Below are positions 1-9,036 of a DNA stretch of 35,664 nt, one piece after another. The position numbers were made by a program, and so were the translations under genes. The first letter of the stretch is position 1. Every line of letters begins with the position of its first letter. The stretch lies in assembly GCA_003170085.1 (NCBI GenBank), contig PMZT01000111.1, forward strand, positions 1-35,664. The letters are read 5' to 3'. The DNA is from Planctomycetia bacterium (GTDB taxonomy: Bacteria > Planctomycetota > Phycisphaerae > FEN-1346). The notes below the pieces were generated by a model. That model searched no databases, was not told the DNA's origin, and was given only the letters and a program-made list of their open reading frames with translations.

Positions 1-164
1 ACCCTCGAACCGGAGCAAGGCATTATCACCTCTGACAATGGGCAATCCATGCAGTGTTCGGTTGGGAGAAAAGGTGGTATAATTCGTCACGCAGCGGGGC
101 GAAGTCTCTCGACCGGGCGCCGACCTGAGCAGGCAGCCGAACATTCTCAATAAATGGAGCCGTC
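1..164. other. Left-edge intergenic leader
   Basis: No convincing gene lies before the ATG at 165. The 74-codon minus-strand ORF at 26-250 overlaps the signal peptide of the next gene and looks like a shadow. The stretch carries a perfect -10-like TATAAT, described separately, and would supply the 5' untranslated leader of the esterase gene. I see no clear Shine-Dalgarno sequence directly before the ATG; the preceding bases are AATGGAGCCGTC, with GGAG about 5 bases away. Confidence 0.6.
78..83 (+). promoter_or_regulatory. Candidate -10 element TATAAT
   Basis: A perfect TATAAT stands about 80 bases upstream of the ATG of the first gene in otherwise GC-rich DNA. No good -35 hexamer sits 16-18 bases upstream, so this is a partial sigma70-type promoter call. 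It could start transcription of the whole esterase-PDZ-sulfatase run. Confidence 0.4.
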
Positions 165-3100
165 ATGAGAAGGCAGATCGTCGGAACCATGCTTTTTGCC
201 GCCACCGCGCTGGCGGCACTGTCGGGCGCTGCGGAGGACAAGCCCGTCAAGGCCGCCGCCCAATACCAGGGATGGCAGCACGCGGGTTCCCTCTACATCC
301 TGACGACTTCTGACGGCGCCCATTTACCGGCATCGGCTTCGGAAGACGGATTCCCGTTGCTGGTGCGGCTGCACAAGGATTTCTTTGATTTCAGCCAGGC
401 GAAGGCCAACGGAGAGGACATCCGTTTCTCCACGAGTACGGGCACGCCCCTGGCGTATCAGGTTGAGGAATGGGATGCGGCAAACGGAGCGGCCAGCATC
501 TGGGTGCGAATGCCCAACATCAAGGGTGACGCGCGCCAGGAAATAAGAATGTATTGGGGAAAGGCCGACGCGGCCAGCGAATCCAGCGGGTCGGCGGTGT
601 TCAACGAGTCGAACGGATACCTGAGCGTCTGGCACATGAACGATCCGGTGAAGGATGAAGTGGGCACGCTCGAAGCGAAGGATACGGGCACCGCTTCCTC
701 TTCCGGCATCATCGGCAAGAGCCGCCGCTTTGGCGAAGGCAAGGGGATCAACTGCGGGGAGAAGATCGCAACCTATCCTTCCGGCGCCGGTCCGCATTCT
801 TCCGAGGCTTGGTTCAGGGCCGACAAGCCGAACGCGACCATCCTGGGCTGGGGCAACGAGCAGGCCCAGGGCAAGGTGGTGATGCAGTTTTCCAGTCCGC
901 CGCATATCAATATGGACTGCTATTTCTCCGGCGGAAATGTCGCGAGCGGCGCCACGATTCCCATGTCCCAATGGACGCACGTGGTACACACCTACAGAAA
1001 TGGGGAGTCCCGTGTCTACGTGAACGGAGTGCTTGACGGCGCCAATACATCCAGAGGAGGCCCGCTGGCGATCAAGAGCCCGGCCCGGATGTATATCGGC
1101 GGCTGGTACAACAACTTCAACTTTGTCGGCGACATCGACGAGGTGCGGATTTCCAAGGTCACGCGCTCCGCCGACTGGGTGAGGCTGGAATACGAGAACC
1201 AGAAGCCCCTGCAAACGCTGGTCGGCTCGCTGGTGCAGCCGGGCACGGACTTCTCGGTCTCCAAGGAGAAGATGACCGTATTGGAGGGCAAGAGCGCCAC
1301 GGTGTCGGCCAAGGCCGGAGGCGCGCAGAAGGTCTATTGGATCCTCAAGAGAGACGGCCGGGAAACGCTTGCCGCCGTGGACCGGTATACGTTTACGTTT
1401 GATGCCGGCCGAGTGGTCGGAGACAAATCGCTCACCCTTCAGTTCAAGGCCATCTATGCCAACGAGATCAAGACCCAAGACATTCCTGTTACGATCAAGG
1501 AAGATATCCCGGAACCGGTGTTCACCCTGAAAGCGCCGAACAAGTGGGATGGACGGGAGACGATCGAGGTCGTGCCGCAGATCGCCAATCTGACCGAAAT
1601 GCAGGCCAAGGGCGCCGGCCCTCTGAATTACACCTGGACCGTTTCGGATATCGCCGCAATCAAGGAGATGGCGCCGGGGAAACTCATCCTCATGAGGGCA
1701 CAGAACAGCGGCAGGATGACCATCACACTGGCCCTTAACAACGGCGGGGCTGAGACCGTCAACACCACCACGATCGTGGTCAGCGAGCCCAAGAAAGATG
1801 CCTGGGTTGAACGGACGCCCGCAAAGGATGAAAAACCTGAGGACAACCAGTTCTATGTCCGCGACGACAAGAATGAAGGCACGCTTTTCTATAACGGGAC
1901 CTTGAATGAAGCCGCCGACTCCGTCTTCCTGAAGGTTTATGCCGGGGATCAATTGTACAAGACCGAAAGCCGGCCACTGTCGGCCGACAAGGCCTATGCC
2001 TTTTCGGTAAAGCTTAAACCGGGTCTCATCAAGTACAAGATGGAGTTCGGGTCCAAGAGCGGCGGCCGCGAGACCGTCCTGCACACCGCCGCCAATCTGG
2101 TGTGTGGGGACGCTTACCTCATCAATGGTCAATCCAACGCGGTTGCGACGGATTTCGGGAAGGAAGACCCCACCTTCCGCAGCGAATGGATACGCACCTT
2201 CGGCAGCATGTCGGGGAGCCCTCAAGGCGTCAGGCTTTGGGGCAATGCGGTGCACCGAAGCCGCGACGCAGAGAGGCTGCAGATTGGCTATTGGGGCATG
2301 GAACTTGGCCGCCGTTTGGTGGAAAGCCATAAGATCCCCATCTGCATCATCAACGGGGCCGTCGGGGGCACCCGGATTGACCAGCACCAGCGGAACCCGC
2401 AGAATCCCCAGGACATGACGACGATTTACGGGCGATTGTTGTGGCGTGTGCAGCAGGCCCGGCTGACCCACGGCATCCGCGGCGTTCTGTGGCACCAGGG
2501 CGAAAACGACCAGGGCGCCGATGGCCCCGACGGCGGCTTTGGCTGGGAGACGTACCGGAAGTACTTCATCGATCTGGCGGCGTCCTGGAAGCTGGACTAC
2601 CCCAACATCCAGCACTATTACATTTTCCAGATCTGGCCCCGGTCCTGCTCGATGGGCGTCAACGGCTCCGACAACATGCTGCGGGAAGTACAAAGGATCT
2701 TGCCGTCGTGTTTCTCCAACATGGGCATCATGTCCACGCTGGGCATCAAGCCTCCCGGGCCCGCCCATTATCCTGCTGCCGGCTACGCGGAAATGGCTCG
2801 CCTGATAGGCCCCCTGGTGGAGCGGGACAACTACGGGAAGGTTTTCGACAAGCCCATCACGCCGCCCGACCTTAAGAAGGCGTATTATACGAGCGACCGG
2901 AAAGACGAAATCGCCCTGGAATTTGATCAACCCATGGCCTGGAAGGATTCCTTGGCGAGCCAGTTTTACCTGGATGGAGAGAAGGGCAAGGTGGCCTCGG
3001 GCGCCACGTCCGGAAATGTGATCACGCTCCAACTGACGGCGGCCGCGACGGCCCGTACAGTCACCTACCTTGATAGTGGGGCGTGGAGTCCGGATAATCT

Positions 3101-3176
3101 TCTCTATGGAGAAAACGGCATTGCCGCGCTCACGTTCTGCGGGGTTCCGATTCTCCCCGGGAAGCCGTCCCCCTGA
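165..3176 (+). CDS. Secreted multidomain SASA-type carbohydrate esterase with DUF2341 and LamG-like domains
   Basis: This 1003-residue protein is exported, with an N-terminal signal peptide (MRRQ... followed by an Ala/Leu-rich core). Residues about 50-140 resemble DUF2341. Residues about 145-350 look like a LamG/concanavalin-A-like domain (LSVWHMND; then IGGWYNNFNF and DIDEVRISK). About 360-620 is an Ig/PKD-like beta region. About 640-900 is an SGNH/SASA (sialate O-acetylesterase-like) domain: GQSN holds the likely nucleophile Ser657, NGAVGGTRID forms a second block, and LWHQGEND matches the family LWYQGE motif. His868 in PAHYPAAGY is the likely catalytic base; the Asp often found two residues before this His is absent. 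The likely reaction is removal of O-acetyl groups from a polysaccharide. Substrate cannot be read from sequence. The next gene starts 63 bases downstream and the neighbouring sulfatases suggest joint glycan deprotection. The 976-codon antisense ORF is a shadow. Confidence 0.8.
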   Translation: MRRQIVGTMLFAATALAALSGAAEDKPVKAAAQYQGWQHAGSLYILTTSDGAHLPASASEDGFPLLVRLHKDFFDFSQAKANGEDIRFSTSTGTPLAYQVEEWDAANGAASIWVRMPNIKGDARQEIRMYWGKADAASESSGSAVFNESNGYLSVWHMNDPVKDEVGTLEAKDTGTASSSGIIGKSRRFGEGKGINCGEKIATYPSGAGPHSSEAWFRADKPNATILGWGNEQAQGKVVMQFSSPPHINMDCYFSGGNVASGATIPMSQWTHVVHTYRNGESRVYVNGVLDGANTSRGGPLAIKSPARMYIGGWYNNFNFVGDIDEVRISKVTRSADWVRLEYENQKPLQTLVGSLVQPGTDFSVSKEKMTVLEGKSATVSAKAGGAQKVYWILKRDGRETLAAVDRYTFTFDAGRVVGDKSLTLQFKAIYANEIKTQDIPVTIKEDIPEPVFTLKAPNKWDGRETIEVVPQIANLTEMQAKGAGPLNYTWTVSDIAAIKEMAPGKLILMRAQNSGRMTITLALNNGGAETVNTTTIVVSEPKKDAWVERTPAKDEKPEDNQFYVRDDKNEGTLFYNGTLNEAADSVFLKVYAGDQLYKTESRPLSADKAYAFSVKLKPGLIKYKMEFGSKSGGRETVLHTAANLVCGDAYLINGQSNAVATDFGKEDPTFRSEWIRTFGSMSGSPQGVRLWGNAVHRSRDAERLQIGYWGMELGRRLVESHKIPICIINGAVGGTRIDQHQRNPQNPQDMTTIYGRLLWRVQQARLTHGIRGVLWHQGENDQGADGPDGGFGWETYRKYFIDLAASWKLDYPNIQHYYIFQIWPRSCSMGVNGSDNMLREVQRILPSCFSNMGIMSTLGIKPPGPAHYPAAGYAEMARLIGPLVERDNYGKVFDKPITPPDLKKAYYTSDRKDEIALEFDQPMAWKDSLASQFYLDGEKGKVASGATSGNVITLQLTAAATARTVTYLDSGAWSPDNLLYGENGIAALTFCGVPILPGKPSP

Positions 3177-3239
3177 TGTGCCGTGGTGCTCTGGCCGGAA
3201 CAGAAGCACAGGATGATGCGAACTCACAGGAGAAGTGCC

Positions 3240-5753
3240 ATGCGGAAGATGCAAGACACCCCGCAGCGTGCCGCCGTTCTGGTTATCGCCATGGCGTTAA
3301 TGACCGGCAGCGGACTCGCGGCCGCCCCGCCACCGGCGCCGCCCGATCTCACTCAGGCCGGCACGGTCGATCGCACGTTGACCTATAATCTCGGCGCCAC
3401 GGGGCTTCGCGGGTGGATTTATACCAAGCCCGCCAACTTCTTCGAGAGCGTGCAAGGGCGGACCACGACGGCCAGCCGGCAGATTCTGGTCACGCATGTC
3501 GGGGCAAAGTCGCCGGCGGACGGCGTGATGAAAGTGGACGACGTGATCCTCGGCGCCGGCGGCAAACCGTTTACCGCCGACGCCCGCAAAAGTATGGCGC
3601 TGGCAATTCAGGAAGCCGAGAAGGCTGCGAATGGGGGCATCCTGAAGCTGACCCGCTGGCGGGCGGGCAAGACCGAAGAGGTGCAACTCAAGCTGAGAGT
3701 CATGGGGATCTATGCCGACACCGCGCCCTACAATTGCCCCAAATCGAAGCTCATCTTCGACGAGGCCTGCAAGGTGCTTGAGAAGGAACCGCTCAAGGAG
3801 GATATCTGGGGAGCGGTCAACGGCCTGGCGCTGATGGCGGCTGGCAATCCCGACTCACTGCCCCGAGTGCGGGAGTTTGCCCGGAAGATCGCGCCTCTGA
3901 CGCTGAAGCTGGAATTGAAAGACGGAATGGTGACGTGGGACTGGGGATACCGGAACCTCTTCCTCTGCGAGTATTACCTGCTCACCGGCGACAAAGAGGT
4001 GCTGCACGCCATCAATGAATACACCGTCTCGCTCGCCAAGGGGCAGAGTATGTACGGCACCTTCGGGCATGGCATTGCGCCCCCGTCGCCCGAGGGCAAA
4101 CTCCACGGATCGATTCCTCCCTACGGCCCGGTGAATGCCGCGGGGCTGGTGGCCAACATCGCCATCGTCATGGGCAAGAAGTGCGGCGTGAAGGATCCGG
4201 AGATCGACCCCGCCATCGGCAGGGCCTCCAGGTTCTTCGGCTACTTTGTGGACAAAGGCGCGATTCCCTACGGCGAACACATGCCGTGGCCGTACCATGA
4301 CAACAACGGCAAGAACGCCATGACCGCCCTGTTGTTCGCCGTTCAGGGGAACCGGATTAGGGAAACGCAATTCTTCGCGAAGATGGTCACCGCGTCCTAC
4401 CAGAACCGGGAATACGGACACACCGGCCAGGGATTCAGTTATCTGTGGGGCGCTCTGGGCGCCAATACCGGCGGACCTGCCGCGGCGGCGGCCTTTATCA
4501 AGGAAGCCTCGTGGCACCTCGACCTCGTGCGGCGCTGCGACGGATCATTCACCTATGACGGCGGCGAGCAATACGGACCCGGCAAGACCGACGACAACAC
4601 CTACTACGGCAAGAGCAGCTACGACGGCCTGAGTCCGACAGCCACTTATGTCCTCACCTATTCGCTGCCCCTGAAGAAACTCTGCATCACCGGCAGGGAC
4701 GCGAATCAGGCCAACTGGCTCAGCACAAAGGACGTAGCCGAGGCCGTCGCTTCCGGCCGCTTCGATCTGGACCGCAAGACCAGGAACACGGAGGAGCTCC
4801 TCGCCGCACTGGGCGACTGGTCACCCGTTGCCCGCAGTTGGGCGGCGGAGGAACTCGGCCGGCGTCCCAACAAGAAGGAACTGGTCGCCCCGCTCATCGC
4901 CATGGCGGAGGGGCCTGATGCCCGAAAACGCCAGGGCGCCGCGGAGACCCTGGGGTACCTGGGCAGTGCCGAAGCGCTGCCGGTGCTGGTCCGGCTGCTC
5001 ACCCACGAGGACCGCTGGCTGCGGGTCAAAGCCGCGAATGCCCTCAAGAACATGGGCGATACGGCGAAACCCGTCGTCCCCGACATGCTCAAGGCGGTTG
5101 CCGTAACCGCTGAGCCCCTCGATCCGATCGTCTGGGACGATCCCATCCAACTCACCCACGGCGAGCTGGCTGCGGCCTTGTTCAAAGGGCTGCTGCGAAA
5201 TTCCATAAAGGGAATCGACCCGGAACTGCTCTATCCGGCGATCCGGGCCATCTCGAAGAACGCCGACGGCATGGCCAGGGCACAGCTTGCTCACACGTTC
5301 ACCGACCTCCTGACCCTTGAGGATGTGCAGGCGCTGGCGCCGGACATATTGGCTGCTGTCAAAACGCGGTGCCCGGCGGACACGATGTTTGGCAATGGGA
5401 TCCGCATGGCCGGATTCAAAGCCTTGACGAAATATCACTTCAAAGAAGGCATCGAAGTGGGCGTCCTCTTCGCGAAAACCCAGGGTGGCCACGGCAGCGA
5501 AAGCCGAACCGGGGAAATCATGAAGGAGATCATAGGCTATGGCACGGCCGCCCGCCAAGCGGTGCCGGGGTTGAAGGAGCTGATCGTGGCCCTGAACGAT
5601 CAATGCAAGAGAGGGGAATTTCCCGCCGGCGAACTCAATAACAGGAGAGTTGCCGCCGTCGAGGAGGCCATCAAGGCTATCGAAGCCGCAACAACGCAGC
5701 CGGAGTTGCGCAGCATTGCGCCGCTGCCGCTTAAGGCGAATCAGGGGAAGTGA
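3240..5753 (+). CDS. Exported PDZ and HEAT-repeat protein (DUF6288-like)
   Basis: I start this at ATG 3240 rather than GTG 3183 because AGGAG lies about 7 bases before it and a signal peptide (MRKMQDTPQ, then a hydrophobic core ending SGLAAA) begins exactly there. The product is 837 residues. Residues about 55-150 read as a PDZ domain (VTHVGAKSPADG, VDDVILGAGG). The middle (about 160-510) is probably an alpha/alpha-toroid-like region with motifs such as WDWGYRNLFLCEYYLLTG and GHTGQGFSYLWG; it recalls the DUF6288 family, a name given from memory. Residues about 535-680 contain HEAT-like helical repeats (RQGAAETLGYLGSAEALP, RVKAANALKNMGDTA). No protease triad is evident. The enzymatic role is unknown; the toroid-like core next to an esterase and sulfatases could be a glycan-active or scaffolding protein. 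Spacing to the sulfatase downstream is about 100 bases. Confidence 0.75.
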   Translation: MRKMQDTPQRAAVLVIAMALMTGSGLAAAPPPAPPDLTQAGTVDRTLTYNLGATGLRGWIYTKPANFFESVQGRTTTASRQILVTHVGAKSPADGVMKVDDVILGAGGKPFTADARKSMALAIQEAEKAANGGILKLTRWRAGKTEEVQLKLRVMGIYADTAPYNCPKSKLIFDEACKVLEKEPLKEDIWGAVNGLALMAAGNPDSLPRVREFARKIAPLTLKLELKDGMVTWDWGYRNLFLCEYYLLTGDKEVLHAINEYTVSLAKGQSMYGTFGHGIAPPSPEGKLHGSIPPYGPVNAAGLVANIAIVMGKKCGVKDPEIDPAIGRASRFFGYFVDKGAIPYGEHMPWPYHDNNGKNAMTALLFAVQGNRIRETQFFAKMVTASYQNREYGHTGQGFSYLWGALGANTGGPAAAAAFIKEASWHLDLVRRCDGSFTYDGGEQYGPGKTDDNTYYGKSSYDGLSPTATYVLTYSLPLKKLCITGRDANQANWLSTKDVAEAVASGRFDLDRKTRNTEELLAALGDWSPVARSWAAEELGRRPNKKELVAPLIAMAEGPDARKRQGAAETLGYLGSAEALPVLVRLLTHEDRWLRVKAANALKNMGDTAKPVVPDMLKAVAVTAEPLDPIVWDDPIQLTHGELAAALFKGLLRNSIKGIDPELLYPAIRAISKNADGMARAQLAHTFTDLLTLEDVQALAPDILAAVKTRCPADTMFGNGIRMAGFKALTKYHFKEGIEVGVLFAKTQGGHGSESRTGEIMKEIIGYGTAARQAVPGLKELIVALNDQCKRGEFPAGELNNRRVAAVEEAIKAIEAATTQPELRSIAPLPLKANQGK

Positions 5754-5764
5754 CAGGATATCTC

Positions 5765-5866
5765 ATGAAGAAACACGTGGTGGGGGCCTTGTTGCCCGAA
5801 CTGAGGAAGCAGCAGGCAGAATTGCCTGCGGAGAAAAGGACGGAGAACCGTTATGGATCGCCGTGA
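5765..5866 (+). CDS. Possible 33-residue leader or remnant ORF
   Basis: ATG 5765 opens a 33-codon frame (MKKHVVGALLPELRKQQAEL...) that ends 14 bases inside the sulfatase gene in another frame. CAGGAT lies a few bases upstream. It could be a translationally coupled small protein, a leftover of a longer gene, or chance. I do not recognise it. Confidence 0.2.
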   Translation: MKKHVVGALLPELRKQQAELPAEKRTENRYGSP

Positions 5867-7205
5867 GTTTCTCAAGGGCGGCGCCGCCGTGCTGGTCTTC
5901 GGACTGAGCGTCCGCGCCGGGGCGGCGCTCGGACCTGAAGATCGCGCCGGGCGCCCGAACATCCTCCTGTGCATGTCGGATGACCAGGGCTGGGGCGATG
6001 TGAGCTACAACGGCCTGAAGCAGATCCAGACGCCCACACTGGACGCCATGGCCACCGCGGGCCTGCGGTTCAACCGTTTCTACGCCGCACACCCGAGTTG
6101 CTCACCCACGCGGGCCAGCGTGATGACCGGCCGCCACCCGAACCGCATGGGATGCTTCTGGCCGGGCATGCCCCTGAAACTCCAGGAAATGACCATCGCG
6201 CAGGCCGTGAAGCGGGCCGGCTATGCAACCGCGCATTTCGGGAAATGGCATTTGAACGGCGTGGCCGGTCCCGGTAAGCCGATTGCCGCCTCCGACCCGC
6301 TCGGCCCCGGTCGATTCGGTTTCGACGAGTGGTTCTCCGTCTCCAACTACTTTGACACGGACTGGACCTTCAGCCGCAACGGCGAGAACGTGAAGGTGCC
6401 CGGCGACGGTTCGGATGCTATCGTGGCCGAGGCGCTGAAGTTCATCGAAAAGAACGCGAAGCAGGACAAGCCTTTCTTCGCGTGCGTCTGGTTCGGTAGT
6501 CCGCACGCCCCGCACAAGCCCACGCCGGAGGACCTCAAGGCGGCCGGCGGTTCGGCGTACTATGGTGAGATCGTGGGGATTGATCGCGCCATGGGCACAC
6601 TGCGCAGCGGCCTGCGCAAGCTCGGCATCGCCGACAACACGATGGTCTGGTTCAACAGCGACAACGGCGCGTGGTTCGACCCCGCCCACCCGGACGAGAA
6701 CGGCACGAACGGTCCGTTCCGCGGCCGCAAGGGTGACATGTACGAGGGCGGCATCCGCGTGCCCGGGCTGATCGAGTGGCCCGCGCACATCAAGCGGCCC
6801 GCCGTGACCGACGTGCCCGTCTGCACGAGCGACATCTATCCGACCGTCGTGGACCTCCTGAAGATAACCATACCCGATCAGGTGAAGCCGCTCGACGGAA
6901 TCAGCCTCATGCCGCTCCTGGACGGGCAGATGAAGGAGAGGCCCAGCCCGATCGGGTTCTGGCAGTGCAACGGCGGCCTGTCCTCGAATAACGGCTTTTC
7001 GGCCTGGAACGACAACCGTTATAAGCTCGTCAAGCTTGCCGCCAACAAGTACGAGCTTTACGATCTGACGGCTGATCCGTCTGAGAAGACCGACCTGGCC
7101 GTCAAGTGCCCGGAGATCCTCAACCGGATGAAGGCCGAGTTGGAGACCTGGCAGCAGTCGGTGCTGCGGAGTTGCCGCGGCGAGGACTACTTCGCTAAAC
7201 CGTAG
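5853..7205 (+). CDS. Tat-exported Cys-type sulfatase (arylsulfatase A-like, S1 family)
   Basis: A 450-residue sulfatase that hydrolyses sulfate esters, presumably on a carbohydrate. The N-terminus has a twin-arginine signal (DRREFLK plus hydrophobic stretch), so export is as a folded protein. The metal-binding start ILLCMSDDQGWGD supplies the paired Asp residues. Cys83 sits in CSPTR, the CxPxR core that is converted to formylglycine, followed by ASVMTGRHPNRMG. GKWHLNG and the later FNSDNGAW motif (Asp-Asn) provide further active-site residues, and RGRKGDMYEGGIRVP is typical of the family. Length is normal. It needs a formylglycine-generating or anaerobic sulfatase-maturating enzyme, neither of which lies in this window. 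A second sulfatase follows 61 bases downstream, suggesting an operon. Confidence 0.93.
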   Translation: MDRREFLKGGAAVLVFGLSVRAGAALGPEDRAGRPNILLCMSDDQGWGDVSYNGLKQIQTPTLDAMATAGLRFNRFYAAHPSCSPTRASVMTGRHPNRMGCFWPGMPLKLQEMTIAQAVKRAGYATAHFGKWHLNGVAGPGKPIAASDPLGPGRFGFDEWFSVSNYFDTDWTFSRNGENVKVPGDGSDAIVAEALKFIEKNAKQDKPFFACVWFGSPHAPHKPTPEDLKAAGGSAYYGEIVGIDRAMGTLRSGLRKLGIADNTMVWFNSDNGAWFDPAHPDENGTNGPFRGRKGDMYEGGIRVPGLIEWPAHIKRPAVTDVPVCTSDIYPTVVDLLKITIPDQVKPLDGISLMPLLDGQMKERPSPIGFWQCNGGLSSNNGFSAWNDNRYKLVKLAANKYELYDLTADPSEKTDLAVKCPEILNRMKAELETWQQSVLRSCRGEDYFAKP

Positions 7206-7266
7206 GGCGTGGAAGGTGTCGGCGCCCACGAAGTAACGGTGTTGTTCCGACCGTGAGGAGCTTGGC

Positions 7267-8811
7267 ATGTCGCGAGAGAACGGCTGCACCCGCAGGAACT
7301 TTCTGAAGACGGCGGCCGTCGCGGCGGGATTGACCTGCGGGCTACCTCGCGCTGCGGGCGGCGGCTCGGAGTCCGGCCGGCCCGGCAAGAGGCCGAACGT
7401 CATCTACATCCTTGCTGATCAACTGCGCTACCAATCCCTCGGCTACGCGGGGGACGCCAAGGCCAGAACGCCCCACATCGACCGGCTCGCATCGCAGGGC
7501 GTCAGTTTCCGGCAGTGCGTGTCGTCCATGCCGGTCTGCGCGGCCTACCGGGCGTCGCTGCTGACGGGCAAGTACCCCTCGAGCACGGGTATGGCCATTA
7601 ACGAGTTGCGCATCAACCCCAACCAGCGGTGTCTCGGGCACGTGGTGACGGAGGCCGGTTACGAGACGGGGTACATCGGAAAGTGGCACCTGTGGGCCAA
7701 CGAACTCGGCAACCACAACGCCATGAAGAACTCCTACATCCCGCCGGAGATGAAGAAGTATCGCCTGGGGTGGGACGGGTTCTGGGCAGCGTACAACTTC
7801 AATCATAGTTATTACAAGAATTTCTATTACATGGACGAGCCCGTCAAGCACACGTTCGCGGGCTACGAGCCGGACGGTCAGACCGACATGGCCGTCGACT
7901 TTATCCGGAAACACGCCGCGACGGACAAGCCCTTCTACCTGACGTTGTCGATGGGCACGCCGCACGACCCGTGGGGGCCGGACAACGTGCCAGAGAAGTA
8001 CCTCAATATGTTCAAGGACGTGGAGTTCCCGCTGCCCGCCAGTTGGTCCGACGTCCCCGACCCCTACATGGACCGCAACGCGGAACCCAAACCCTGGCTC
8101 GCGCAGTGGAAGCCCAATCTGCCCGCCTACCAGCGCGTGTACTACGCCATGACGGCGAACCTCGACGACAACGTCGGCCGGATCATGGCCGCCGTGGAGG
8201 CCGCCGGGATCGCGAACGACACCGTCATCGTCTTCACGTCCGACCACGGCGAGATGTTCGGCGCCAACGGGCGGGTGTTCAAACTCACCTTCTACGATCC
8301 TGCCGCCCGCGTGCCGATGATCGTCCGCTGGCCCGGCGCGATCCCCGGCGGGCTTGTTTCCGACGCCTGCATGGGTACGCCGGACATCATGCCCACGCTG
8401 CTGGGGCTGATGGGCCTGGCCATTCCCGGCACCGTCGAGGGGATGGACCTCAGCCCGCTGGCCCGCGGCCGCAGCGGCCCCGAACCCGAGTTCGCCTTCC
8501 TACAGGGACTGGGGCACACCTGTCAATGGAACGACGGCTTCGAGTGGCGGGCCGTGCGCGACAAGCGGTACACGTATGCGATCTATCGCCGGGACAAGTC
8601 TGAACTGCTGTTCGACAACCAGGGCGATCCGCTCCAGATGCGGAACCTCGCCCGCGATCCGGCCCACGGGGATACGCTGGATCGCCTTCGCAAGCAGATG
8701 GCAGAGAAGATGAAGTCCCTCGATGACACGTTCGAGGCGTGTACGTGGTACAGAGACCACTGGACCGACGGCAAGCGAAACGTCGTGGCCTCGGCAAAGG
8801 GCAAGTTCTGA
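7267..8811 (+). CDS. Tat-exported sulfatase with CxAxR signature
   Basis: A 514-residue sulfatase starting at ATG 7267, with GAGGAG about 8 bases upstream. A Tat signal is visible (CTRRNFLKTAAVAAGL). Motifs in order: VIYILADQLRYQSLGY (metal ligands; one acidic residue of the usual DDQ is replaced, giving ADQ), Cys91 within CAAYRASLLTGKYP, GYIGKWHLW, MGTPHDPWGP and VFTSDHGEMFG. The formylglycine core is CxAxR rather than CxPxR, a variant known among S1 sulfatases. It is only distantly similar to the upstream sulfatase, so the two probably remove different sulfates from one substrate. The C-terminus contains the usual strand and helix segment (YRRDKSELLFDNQGDP). The gene ends about 225 bases before the peptide-uptake operon. 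Confidence 0.92.
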   Translation: MSRENGCTRRNFLKTAAVAAGLTCGLPRAAGGGSESGRPGKRPNVIYILADQLRYQSLGYAGDAKARTPHIDRLASQGVSFRQCVSSMPVCAAYRASLLTGKYPSSTGMAINELRINPNQRCLGHVVTEAGYETGYIGKWHLWANELGNHNAMKNSYIPPEMKKYRLGWDGFWAAYNFNHSYYKNFYYMDEPVKHTFAGYEPDGQTDMAVDFIRKHAATDKPFYLTLSMGTPHDPWGPDNVPEKYLNMFKDVEFPLPASWSDVPDPYMDRNAEPKPWLAQWKPNLPAYQRVYYAMTANLDDNVGRIMAAVEAAGIANDTVIVFTSDHGEMFGANGRVFKLTFYDPAARVPMIVRWPGAIPGGLVSDACMGTPDIMPTLLGLMGLAIPGTVEGMDLSPLARGRSGPEPEFAFLQGLGHTCQWNDGFEWRAVRDKRYTYAIYRRDKSELLFDNQGDPLQMRNLARDPAHGDTLDRLRKQMAEKMKSLDDTFEACTWYRDHWTDGKRNVVASAKGKF

Positions 8812-8893
8812 AGCGTGCCCTGACGCCTCGGCCCTACGCCTGCAAGCCCGGTTATCCGAGAAGTTTGCGGCGACTATCCACGAACGGCGTGTG

Positions 8894-8899
8894 TAGAAT
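8894..8899 (+). promoter_or_regulatory. Candidate -10 element TAGAAT before the transporter operon
   Basis: TAGAAT lies in the 225-base gap between the second sulfatase and the peptide-binding protein gene, about 140 bases before its ATG. No -35 at 16-18 base spacing is convincing (TTGCGG is 23 bases upstream). The same hexamer occurs with a better -35 before the GRE activase gene, which gives this weak call a little support. The rest of the 8812-9036 gap shows no gene. Confidence 0.3.
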
Positions 8900-9036
8900 A
8901 GGGGCCCGCCCACCCCGAAGGCCGAGTTTCTGGAGATACGGGGAGTGGCTGCAAGGAGTGGTCATGGGGGGAGTGATAGGCAGGTCAGCCCGTCAACCGT
9001 GGCCGGATACGTTGCCATGCCGCAGGAGAAGTGAAT

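Noticed and set aside
324-3254. 976-codon minus-strand ORF opposite the esterase gene
   Set aside because: Antisense shadow from GC-rich third positions; it lacks recognisable motifs, while the plus-strand frame has clear SASA and LamG motifs.
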